Assembly: GCA_964550635.1 (NCBI GenBank) | Contig: CAZJZV010000025.1 | Coordinates: 1 to 18,565 of the forward strand | Origin: RGIG4097 sp964550635 | GTDB lineage: Bacteria > Bacillota > Clostridia > Christensenellales > CAG-917 | DNA: 18,565 nt | Reading direction: 5' to 3' | Shown: piece after piece, positions 1-5,481 of the stretch | Layout: the number at the start of each line of letters is the position of its first letter | Numbering within the stretch: position 1 is the stretch's first letter | Translations under genes and position numbers: made by a program | Notes under the pieces: model-generated | The model's input: only the letters and a program-made list of their open reading frames with translations | Databases searched by the model: none | Told to the model about the DNA's origin: nothing

Positions 1-170
1 AAAACTAAATCAACACCAAAAAACCCTATCGGGGTGTAGCGCAGTTTGGTAGCGCTATTCGAGTGACGCTTCGCTACTCCGTACGCACCCCCAAACAAAT
101 GGCAACCGCCAACGAAAAACTAAATCAACACCAAAAAACCCTATCGGGGTGTAGCGCAGTTTGGTAGCGC
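1..170 (+). repeat. 55-bp direct repeat covering the 5' part of tRNA-Pro
   Basis: Bases 1-55 and 116-170 are identical, a 115-bp period. Each copy holds about 29 bases of AT-rich leader and then the first 26 bases of the tRNA-Pro gene (acceptor 5' strand and D-arm). Only the second copy continues into a complete tRNA. The break falls immediately after the D-stem. This could be a local duplication, a scar of recombination in the tRNA gene, or an assembly effect at a contig edge. Confidence 0.85.
30..95 (+). pseudogene. truncated tRNA-Pro copy
   Basis: The acceptor 5' strand and D-arm (30-55) match the intact tRNA-Pro exactly, then the sequence diverges. No recognisable anticodon arm, T-arm or CCA end follows. 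Bases 31-36 (GGGGTG) could pair with CACCCC just upstream of position 95, so a short folded remnant is possible, but there is no T-loop consensus. It is called a pseudogene because the 3' two-thirds of a tRNA is missing. The 3' limit is approximate. Confidence 0.6.
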
Positions 171-221
171 GTACGGTTCGGGACCGTAAGGCCGCGAGTT
201 CAAGTCTCGCCACTCCGACCA
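145..221 (+). tRNA. tRNA-Pro (anticodon CGG)
   Basis: This is a full 77-nt cloverleaf with an encoded CCA. The acceptor CGGGGTG (145-151) pairs with CACTCCG (211-217). The D-arm is GCGC/GCGC (154-170). The anticodon stem TACGG/CCGTA (172-176/184-188) encloses loop TTCGGGA with anticodon CGG at 179-181. The T-arm is GCGAG-TTCAAGT-CTCGC (194-210), followed by ACCA (218-221). The C1-G72 pair and A73 discriminator are usual for bacterial tRNA-Pro. It reads the CCG codon and is followed directly by an intrinsic terminator. Confidence 0.97.
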
Positions 222-251
222 AAACAACACGTGAAAGCGTGTTGTTTTTTT
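222..251 (+). terminator. intrinsic terminator of tRNA-Pro
   Basis: The stem AAACAACACG/CGTGTTGTTT (222-231/238-247) has a 6-nt loop and a T-tract to 251. It starts at the last base of the tRNA. Confidence 0.9.
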
Positions 252-358
252 AAGGAGTGGTTCTCTTAAATTGTAAAGGAACAACAACTAATAAACGCAA
301 AAACTATTTGGCCTTTCCGCAGGCAAGGCTCGTGCCGTGAAAACTCGCCACTCCGACC

Positions 359-386
359 AAAAGCACGGCATAATCCGTGCTTTTTT
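359..386 (+). terminator. terminator of tandem unit 1
   Basis: AAAAGCACGG, loop CATAAT, CCGTGCTTTTTT. The same hairpin recurs in units 2 and 3. Confidence 0.8.
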
Positions 387-494
387 ATAGGAGTGGTATC
401 CTAAAATATGAAAGAAACGACAACTAATAAACGCAAAAACTATTTGGCCTTTCCGCAGGCAAGGCTCGTGCCGTGAAAACTCGCCACTCCGACC

Positions 495-522
495 AAAAGC
501 ACGGCATAATCCGTGCTTTTTT
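495..522 (+). terminator. terminator of tandem unit 2
   Basis: Identical hairpin and T-tract to unit 1, directly after the CCA-like end. Confidence 0.8.
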
Positions 523-632
523 ATAGGAGTGGTATCCTAAAATATGAAAGAAACGACAACTAATAAACGGCAAAAACTATTTCGGCCTTTCCGTAGGCAA
601 GGCTCGTGCTGTGAAAACTCGCCACTCCGACC

Positions 633-660
633 AAAAGCACGGCATAATCCGTGCTTTTTT
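633..660 (+). terminator. terminator of tandem unit 3
   Basis: Identical hairpin and T-tract to units 1 and 2. It ends only a few bases from the oppositely oriented terminator of the next gene. Confidence 0.8.
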
Positions 661-665
661 GATAT

Positions 666-692
666 AAAAAAGCCTTGCGGTTGCAAGGCTTT
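666..692 (-). terminator. intrinsic terminator of the zinc-ribbon membrane gene
   Basis: The stem AAGCCTTGC/GCAAGGCTT (670-678/683-691) has a 4-nt loop. The A-run at 666-671 gives a T-tract on the minus strand. It lies about 20 nt past the stop codon at 713. Confidence 0.85.
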
Positions 693-712
693 GTGGGATT
701 TGGGGTGGGGGA

Positions 713-1507
713 TTATTCCGCTTTGGGTTTCTTGTGGTTGCTCACGAAAAGGAATGCGATCGAGCAGGCAAGAATTGCAAGTCCGAAGAGTGCGCCGACA
801 AAGACGAGATATTTTCCGCCGTCGATGATGTCGTTCTTGAGAAATTCGATCACGTTGATGGAGTCCATTTTGTCAGTGAACATCGAGATGAAGCACTCGG
901 TGAAGATGGTTGCGACGGATGCGCCTGCAATGAGCAGTCCCGAAATCAAGTTGAACACTTTGCTATATACGCCTACTGCGAGAGTCGTGATCGCAACGAT
1001 AACGTTGATGACTGCAAGCACAAGGGTGATAGAGGGGAGAAGTTGAACGAGAATTTGGAGAGGTTCGCCGTCAATCTTTCCGCCGATGAGATTGATGATG
1101 GGGGTTATGCCGTCGAAGATCGCAAGTCCTGCGGAGCCTGAAAATTCCATGCCGTTTGACGTCACGAGATAGCCGAGAGCGCAGATGATTGCTACGAGAG
1201 CGGAAAGAACGATCATAACACTATTGCGCACTCTGCCGTAAACTTTTCTGGGTTCTGCGGATTTTTCTGCTTTTTCGGGAGCAGTGGTGTTGGTGGCGAC
1301 CAAAACGGGTTCGGAAGGAACGGCGTTGGGGTTTTGCGGAATGAAGGTGGGTTGAATATCCGAAGTGACTTTGGGGATTTTGACACCTATCGTGACACCG
1401 CAACTAGGGCATTTGATTTTATGTTTGTAGCCGTCCGGGAGATTTGAGGCATTCGCGGGAGGCTCGAAACTGATTTCTGCTCTGCAACTTGGACATCTCG
1501 TATACAT
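713..1507 (-). CDS. zinc-ribbon, four-helix membrane protein of unknown function
   Basis: 264 aa. The N-terminus carries two CPSC knuckles (C5/C8 and C33/C36) that form a probable zinc ribbon of the MJ0042/zinc-finger type. A Pro/Ala/Glu-rich linker (about 45-90) follows. Four hydrophobic segments lie at about 96-116, 156-180, 184-206 and 232-255, and the C-terminus is short and Lys-rich. The zinc ribbon is therefore likely cytoplasmic and tethered to the membrane. The start is supported by AGGAGC 7 nt upstream (1515-1520 on the plus strand) and a consensus promoter. The gene is monocistronic, bounded by its own promoter and terminator. I do not recognise a specific family, and sensing or scaffolding is only a guess. 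Confidence 0.8.
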   Translation of the reverse strand: MYTRCPSCRAEISFEPPANASNLPDGYKHKIKCPSCGVTIGVKIPKVTSDIQPTFIPQNPNAVPSEPVLVATNTTAPEKAEKSAEPRKVYGRVRNSVMIVLSALVAIICALGYLVTSNGMEFSGSAGLAIFDGITPIINLIGGKIDGEPLQILVQLLPSITLVLAVINVIVAITTLAVGVYSKVFNLISGLLIAGASVATIFTECFISMFTDKMDSINVIEFLKNDIIDGGKYLVFVGALFGLAILACSIAFLFVSNHKKPKAE

Positions 1508-1539
1508 AGTAGACGCTCCTTATTACTTTATTCCATATT

Positions 1540-1568
1540 ATTATAATATTTTCGGTTGCGGGTGTCAA
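1540..1568 (-). promoter_or_regulatory. consensus sigma-A promoter for the zinc-ribbon gene
   Basis: On the minus strand, TTGACA (1563-1568) is 17 nt from TATAAT (1540-1545), a perfect match in sequence and spacing. The predicted start leaves a leader of about 25 nt before the ATG. Confidence 0.9.
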
Positions 1569-1642
1569 TGATTTTATTTTCAATAAAAATTGCGGGAAAT
1601 ACGGTCACTTTTCACTATCGCGGTTTTTTCGGTGCGTATAAG

Positions 1643-1671
1643 TTGCAAGCGTTGCGGGGTTGTGCTAGAAT
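1643..1671 (+). promoter_or_regulatory. promoter of the cobalamin-riboswitch operon
   Basis: TTGCAA (1643-1648), 17-nt spacer, TAGAAT (1666-1671). The predicted start lies just before the riboswitch aptamer. Confidence 0.75.
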
Positions 1672-1677
1672 ACGTAT

Positions 1678-1838
1678 GGTTTCAGGTGCTTGCGAGAGCA
1701 AGATAATCGGGAAGAACGGTGCAAATCCGACACAGCCCCCGCTACCGTGAGGAAGCAATGAGATTCCGTCACTCGAAAGAGGAAGACGCTCCGACAGATA
1801 CCCCTGCCGTCCGAGTCGGGAGACCGGCCTGAAAACTA
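1678..1838 (+). promoter_or_regulatory. cobalamin (B12) riboswitch aptamer
   Basis: It has the ordered hallmarks of the cobalamin riboswitch family (Rfam RF00174): AGGTGC near 1685, then GGGAAG...GGTGCAAATCC (about 1709-1728), then CAGCCCCCGCTACCGTGA (about 1733-1750), and a late B12-box-like stretch with CGGGAGACCGGCCTG (about 1817-1831). It lies between a promoter and a lipoprotein/ECF transporter pair, where such switches shut down uptake genes when cobalamin is plentiful. The ends are approximate. Confidence 0.93.
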
Positions 1839-1881
1839 AGACAACCGTTTCGGGTGGAAATGGAGGTGCGCTTTCCCATTG

Positions 1882-1918
1882 CCTCTCGGATCGGATTAAA
1901 AGGACGGGAGGTTTTTTT
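1882..1918 (+). terminator. riboswitch expression platform: terminator hairpin containing the RBS
   Basis: CCTCTCG (1882-1888) pairs with CGGGAGG (1905-1911), followed by seven Ts (1912-1918), then ATG at 1921. GGGAGG in the 3' arm is also the Shine-Dalgarno of the next gene, so the same hairpin could stop transcription or hide the ribosome site. A competing pairing, GAGG (1863-1866) with CCTC (1882-1885), could act as the alternative ON structure. It was read by eye, not folded by software. Confidence 0.7.
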
Positions 1919-1920
1919 AT

Positions 1921-2478
1921 ATGTCCAAAAGAGTATCAAAAATTTTAGTTGCAACACTGCTTGCGGTAGTGTTGACGTTGAGCGTATTGACGTTCGTAGC
2001 GTGCAACGACGGACAGTCCAAAATCGACGAACTTCAACAAACGATCAACGACCTGCAAGACAAACTTACGGGGTATGAAGAGAACGATGCGATCAAGAAT
2101 ATCAAGATCTACATCGGCGACGACGAGCCCCTGACGGTAGCCACGAAAGAGAACAAAGTCTTTTACGTGTTGAGCGACCTTGTGGAAGAAAACAAGATTG
2201 CTGCGTTTGCTTTTAGCGGCGGTAGCTACGGTGCATTCATCACGAAACTCAACGACTTGTATTATGACGCGTCGCATTATATTTCGGTGTTCCATACGAT
2301 AGACGACGCTAACCTTAAAGGTGTGAATTACGTCTACGATGAAGCAACTGGAGACTACGTGCTGGGTGAAAACTCACTTGAACACAAAGGCGTGACTTTC
2401 TTCTATTCAAACGTCGGAGTGTCTCAACTTCCTATTGTTGACGGCGCAAGTTACTACTTCGCACAAATGTCATATTAA
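1921..2478 (+). CDS. lipoprotein with DUF4430 (transcobalamin C-terminal-like) domain, candidate B12-binding protein
   Basis: 185 aa. It has a lipoprotein signal peptide (Lys/Arg n-region, hydrophobic core about 8-24) and a lipobox ending FVAC with Cys28. Residues about 33-58 form a short coiled-coil spacer (IDELQQTINDLQDKL). The rest (about 60-185) resembles DUF4430, with a YVLSDLV segment, SYGAFITKLNDL, and a terminal GVSQLPIVDGASYYFAQ. DUF4430 is related to the C-terminal domain of transcobalamin and intrinsic factor. Placement under a cobalamin riboswitch and before an ECF S component supports surface capture of cobalamin for uptake. GGGAGG lies 9 nt before the ATG. The domain call is by pattern only; B12 binding is inferred. 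Confidence 0.75.
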   Translation: MSKRVSKILVATLLAVVLTLSVLTFVACNDGQSKIDELQQTINDLQDKLTGYEENDAIKNIKIYIGDDEPLTVATKENKVFYVLSDLVEENKIAAFAFSGGSYGAFITKLNDLYYDASHYISVFHTIDDANLKGVNYVYDEATGDYVLGENSLEHKGVTFFYSNVGVSQLPIVDGASYYFAQMSY

Positions 2479-2511
2479 AGCGTTTATCTATCTGAAAGAT
2501 ACACTTAAACT

Positions 2512-3123
2512 ATGGATAATGTGAACAACACAAAAAACGATAAAACGAAAAAGGTGCGTTCGAGTGCCGTATTCGTTGCGCGTGTTGCGCTGATGGCGGG
2601 TATGCTGACGGCGTTCAAATTCGCATTGTCTTTTATCCCTAACGTGGAGGTGGTCACGGTGCTTATCATCGTGTTTGCTTCTGCGTGGGGACTTCGTTAC
2701 GCACTCCCTGCAACCCTTGTTTTTTGCGCTGTCGAAGTCGCGATTTACGGCGGTGCAGGGTATCCTAGTTGGATAATTTTATACTTCATTTATTGGCCGT
2801 TGCTTGCGGTCGTGTCTTGGGCGTGCCTGCGCAAAAAACAACGCACTTGGGTTGCGATGATTATCGGAGTCGTGGGCAGTGTGATATTCGGAGTTATGTC
2901 CGCTTGCACGGATACGCTCTGCGTCATCGGGTTGATCCCTAATGAAAACCTTGCGACCTATTGGGTGCTTTACTACGTTAGGGGGCTTTGGTTCGACCTT
3001 GTTCACGTGGTGAGTTCGTTCGTCACCATACTTGCTTTATACGGCGGACTCGTCAAGATTTCAAAGCGCATACAGGTGCCGAAAAATTCCGTCCTTATCG
3101 AAAACGACGACGAAACTTTGTGA
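2512..3123 (+). CDS. ECF transporter S component, probably for cobalamin (CbrT-like)
   Basis: 203 aa. After a charged N-terminus (1-25) come about five to six hydrophobic segments: about 25-45, 46-60, 63-80, 85-103, 112-135 and 160-180. The early VARVALMAGMLTAFKFALSF and IPNVEVVTVLIIVFA segments are typical of ECF substrate-binding subunits. S components capture a vitamin in the membrane and share an EcfA-EcfA'-EcfT module, which is not in this window and is presumably elsewhere. Substrate assignment rests on the upstream cobalamin riboswitch and the DUF4430 lipoprotein 33 nt away. No good Shine-Dalgarno precedes the ATG, so translational coupling is possible. A queuosine or riboflavin-type S component would look similar at this level. 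Confidence 0.8.
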   Translation: MDNVNNTKNDKTKKVRSSAVFVARVALMAGMLTAFKFALSFIPNVEVVTVLIIVFASAWGLRYALPATLVFCAVEVAIYGGAGYPSWIILYFIYWPLLAVVSWACLRKKQRTWVAMIIGVVGSVIFGVMSACTDTLCVIGLIPNENLATYWVLYYVRGLWFDLVHVVSSFVTILALYGGLVKISKRIQVPKNSVLIENDDETL

Positions 3124-3207
3124 CGGTTTTGTCGCATTTTGTCTTTTATTGTCGAGAACGTTCCATAGAGAAATAATCGTGCTATTATGTCCTTGTCAGG
3201 AGGAGAT

Positions 3208-3561
3208 ATGAGCAACGTCCCACACCCTAAATGCGCCATACGCAATCTCGCAAACGAGGCGAAACAACGTCTTATCAAGGGGGAATACTATCCGCCCGTT
3301 TTGGAGCCGTCCAAGAATTTTACGCCGTCCGAAAAGGATATGTTTTTGAAACTCCGCGACCTTTACGAAAAGGGCGAAGAAGTCGTAAATCCCGTCGAGC
3401 AACTTGCGGACAAGAATTATATGAATTCCCTTCCGCACGACGAAAGACAAAGATATATCATGACTCTTTGTTCAAACTACGTGGATATGAAAAACGAGTT
3501 AGCGCGGCGGCTTGCGAGTTGTCCTACGGCGTTTGAGGATAGAAAAAAGAAAGCGTTTTAG
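3208..3561 (+). CDS. uncharacterised 117-aa protein
   Basis: Soluble, charged, probably helical protein with no signal peptide or membrane segment. I do not recognise it. The start at 3208 (MSNVPHPKC) is chosen over an in-frame ATG at 3187 because AGGAGGAG (3198-3205) sits right before it. Notable stretches are a Pro-rich GEYYPPVLEPSKNF, then KDMFLKLRDLYEKGEEVV, and a Lys-rich tail. The last 63 bases overlap the 3' end of yabQ on the opposite strand. Codon use and the strong RBS support it being real. The overlap and lack of homology lower certainty. Confidence 0.65.
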   Translation: MSNVPHPKCAIRNLANEAKQRLIKGEYYPPVLEPSKNFTPSEKDMFLKLRDLYEKGEEVVNPVEQLADKNYMNSLPHDERQRYIMTLCSNYVDMKNELARRLASCPTAFEDRKKKAF

Positions 3562-3813
3562 GCGCGTAAGAGTAAAAATCCCCAACAGGTAAAACAGGGG
3601 AGAATACCAAGTGAATTGCCCCTTTCCGCCGATTTCGACGGAGAGAAGGTATATCCCGCCTATGACGACTGTCGCAAAAGCGTCCGTCAAAAACTCTTCC
3701 GCCTTGCTTGTTTTTCTGAAATACAAAAGGGCGGGCAGTCCGCCGACTATCCCGAATGCAAAGGAAATCAAAGCGTACAACGCTTGCCCGCTCCAAGATG
3801 CGCCCAAGGTCAT
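3499..3813 (-). CDS. yabQ: spore cortex biosynthesis protein YabQ-like
   Basis: 104 aa. Membrane segments lie at about 10-30, 45-60 and 68-85, and the tail is strongly basic (KRRRTTRKPPR). The spacing of FGIVGGLPALLYF, a conserved-type Asp in FLTDAFATVVIGG, and WYSPLFYLLGI fits the YabQ family. In Bacillus subtilis YabQ is needed for cortex peptidoglycan assembly around the forespore. The ATG overlaps the yabP stop by 4 nt, as expected for a translationally coupled yabP-yabQ pair, which strengthens the call. The basic C-terminus is encoded in the 63-bp overlap with the convergent 117-aa gene. It is shorter than B. subtilis YabQ. Confidence 0.75.
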   Translation of the reverse strand: MTLGASWSGQALYALISFAFGIVGGLPALLYFRKTSKAEEFLTDAFATVVIGGIYLLSVEIGGKGQFTWYSPLFYLLGIFTLTRLKRFLFSILKRRRTTRKPPR

Positions 3814-4097
3814 TTGAGCAGTTTTTTCAAAAATCCGCTTTCGCGGGAGTCGCCGTATCTCAACGCGGTAACGTAGCCCGAAATCAGCAAGTCCCCTTTT
3901 TCCACGTCGAGTTTTTTGACGGATAAATCCCGTCCCGAAACGGTCAACGTTTCACCGCTCAATTCAACAACCATACCTTTGTCCGTAAACGTAGGCACGT
4001 TTTTCACTCCGCTCACTGAAAGCAGTTTTTGATTGTCGAGTTCGAGACGGTGATTTTTGTTTTTCTCCAAATTGTCCGACTTTTTCGCGTTTTCCAT
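3810..4097 (-). CDS. yabP: sporulation protein YabP
   Basis: 95 aa. It matches the YabP/YqfC family layout: HRLELDNQKLLSVSGVKNVPTF (about 16-37), a beta-rich middle with VELSGETLTVSGRDLSVKKLDVE, and the ending GDLLISGYVTALRY. YabP acts in the mother cell during spore cortex formation. It is the first gene of a yabP-yabQ pair. No Shine-Dalgarno precedes the ATG; instead a TATATT box on the minus strand ends 6 nt before it (4104-4109), so a leaderless mRNA is possible. The bases upstream also loosely resemble a sigma-E -10 (CATATATT). The first 15 residues are charged and not conserved. Confidence 0.88.
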   Translation of the reverse strand: MENAKKSDNLEKNKNHRLELDNQKLLSVSGVKNVPTFTDKGMVVELSGETLTVSGRDLSVKKLDVEKGDLLISGYVTALRYGDSRESGFLKKLLK

Positions 4098-4127
4098 ACG
4101 AATAATATATGCGCGCGCGCTTTATGA

Positions 4128-4156
4128 TTGACATAATTTTGAAAAGATAATAAAAT
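4128..4156 (+). promoter_or_regulatory. promoter of the acyltransferase-alaS-PHP operon
   Basis: TTGACA (4128-4133), 17-nt spacer, TAAAAT (4151-4156). It is divergent from yabP, with an alternating GC run (4111-4120) in between. Confidence 0.85.
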
Positions 4157-4178
4157 ATTTCGGTAAAGGGAGAGATTT

Positions 4179-5429
4179 ATGGACAAAAACGAACGCAATT
4201 TGAAAAGATATGCGCTTGACAATTCGTCGCTTTTCTATCCGATTATGGCGACGAAAAAGGCGCAAAGTATTTTCAGAGTGGAAGTCGAGCTCGATGAAAT
4301 CGTGTCTGCGGATTTGCTATCCGTCGCGGTAAACGGCGCAATCAATCGTTTTCCCACTTTCAAGGTGCGTTTGAAAAAAGGCTACGCTTGGCACTACCTT
4401 GAAGAAAACGACGGAGAAGTCGTGATTTTCAAGGACGACGGCAAGTTGTTGCGCCCCATAAATCCAGACGAAACCAACGATTTCCCCTTCCGTGTGGCGT
4501 ACTGCGGAAACCGCATATCCCTTGAAGTCTTTCACGGACTCTGCGACGGCAACGGCGCAATCGTCTTTATGAAAGGCATCGTGCAGAAATATCGCGAGTT
4601 GCAAGGGCGGTCGTTTGACGGAGTGGACGGAGCAATCGACTTTTCGGCGGCGGACGACGGCGAAATCGAAGACTCTTATTTGAAACACTATTCCCCGATA
4701 AAATTCGGCGGTATCGACGTGAAAGGTTTGACCGGCTCCGCCCCTCATTTACTTACGGGGACGATAGACGAAAATGGATATTCTTCGGTGAGAGGGGAGT
4801 GCGACTACTTGTCCGCATCCAAACTTGCCAAGGAAAACGATGCGACTTTCACTGCATACACGGCGGGACTCCTTGCCTATGCGATTGAGAAAACGGACGA
4901 TTGCAAACGCCCTATCGTGATGATGGTGCCTGTGAATCTTCGCACGGTATTTCCGTCGAATAGCGTTCGCAACTTCGTGACTTTCGTGCGCCTTGTCTTC
5001 AAACCGCTATCCCTGAAAACGATAGAGGACTTCGTCGCAAGTGCGAAAAAACAACTTGCCGAACAGGTTGCGAAAGAGAAATTGTCCGCTATGATTTCAA
5101 CGACCGTACGCGCGGAAAAGACCTTGCTTTTGCGCCTGTCGCCGTTGTGGTTCAAGACGGGGATTGCGAAGTTTATCCGCCTATTCTTGAAGTCGCGACA
5201 GACCGTTATTCTTTCAAATCTCGGTCGCACGGATATGCCCGACGGCTACGGAGTGAACAGGGTGTTTTTCAACGTGAACGTATCCAAAAACGCAAAGGTA
5301 AATCTCGGTGTTACAAGCACGGGTGGACGCACGATATTCTCGTTCACAAAGAGCATTGTCGAGAACGACTTGCCACAAAACTTCTTCGACCTACTGCGTT
5401 CGAGCGGTGTGAACGTCGAAAACGTATAA
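4179..5429 (+). CDS. condensation/alcohol-acetyltransferase-like CoA-dependent acyltransferase
   Basis: 416 aa. It belongs to the CoA-dependent acyltransferase superfamily by the HGLCDG motif (His119, Asp123), the HxxxDG active site of condensation domains and alcohol acetyltransferases. It is preceded by an N-terminal half that starts with RYALDNSSLFYPIMATKK and contains NRFPTFKVRLKKG. The C-terminal half holds VPVNLRTVFPSNSVRNFV and SNLGRTD, typical of this group in clostridial genomes. No membrane helix or carrier domain is seen, so it is a stand-alone enzyme. The acyl donor and acceptor cannot be told. AAAGGGAGAG precedes the ATG. It is first in an operon with alaS (52 nt downstream); no functional link between the two is evident. 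Confidence 0.82.
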   Translation: MDKNERNLKRYALDNSSLFYPIMATKKAQSIFRVEVELDEIVSADLLSVAVNGAINRFPTFKVRLKKGYAWHYLEENDGEVVIFKDDGKLLRPINPDETNDFPFRVAYCGNRISLEVFHGLCDGNGAIVFMKGIVQKYRELQGRSFDGVDGAIDFSAADDGEIEDSYLKHYSPIKFGGIDVKGLTGSAPHLLTGTIDENGYSSVRGECDYLSASKLAKENDATFTAYTAGLLAYAIEKTDDCKRPIVMMVPVNLRTVFPSNSVRNFVTFVRLVFKPLSLKTIEDFVASAKKQLAEQVAKEKLSAMISTTVRAEKTLLLRLSPLWFKTGIAKFIRLFLKSRQTVILSNLGRTDMPDGYGVNRVFFNVNVSKNAKVNLGVTSTGGRTIFSFTKSIVENDLPQNFFDLLRSSGVNVENV

Positions 5430-5481
5430 TTACAAAAACTATAGTTTATCTGCTCAAAACGGCAGAATAAAGTGAGGATAT

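Larger units (their letters stand above)
254..660 (+). repeat. three tandem 136-138 bp units carrying the tRNA-Pro 3' end
   Basis: Units start at GGAGTGG at 254, 390 and 526. Each unit has an internal region rich in short inverted repeats, then CTCGCCACTCCGACCA (the last 16 nt of the tRNA-Pro gene; CCA ends at 359, 495 and 633), then an AAAAGCACGG/CCGTGCTTTT terminator. The 5' GGAGTGG is complementary to the CCACTCC of the same unit, so a transcript could close into an acceptor-like stem with a 3' ACCA. No T-arm or anticodon arm is present, so these are not tRNAs. Units 1 and 2 are nearly identical apart from a divergent stretch near the start of unit 1. Unit 3 has two single-base insertions and a few substitutions. 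A short ATG reading frame in unit 2 is lost in unit 1 and frameshifted in unit 3, which argues against coding. Confidence 0.85.

Noticed and set aside
254..633. Tandem units as further tRNA genes
   Set aside because: They carry the 3' 16 nt and CCA, but have no T-arm, anticodon arm or D-arm.
254..660. Tandem units as a CRISPR array
   Set aside because: Whole units of about 136 bp are repeated without variable spacers, and no cas gene is present.
544..828. 94-aa plus-strand reading frame across the third tandem unit
   Set aside because: It runs through the repeat, its terminator and into the antisense of the zinc-ribbon gene. The equivalent frame is broken or ends early in the other two units.
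3183..3188. TATTAT as -10 of the 117-aa gene
   Set aside because: The predicted start would fall almost on the Shine-Dalgarno, and the -35 (TTCCAT) is poor. Read-through from the upstream operon is as likely.
5430..5481. T-box or other riboswitch in front of alaS
   Set aside because: The gap is only 52 nt. It has a 12-bp palindrome (AAACTATAGTTT) and a small TCTGC/GCAGA hairpin, but no T-box sequence.
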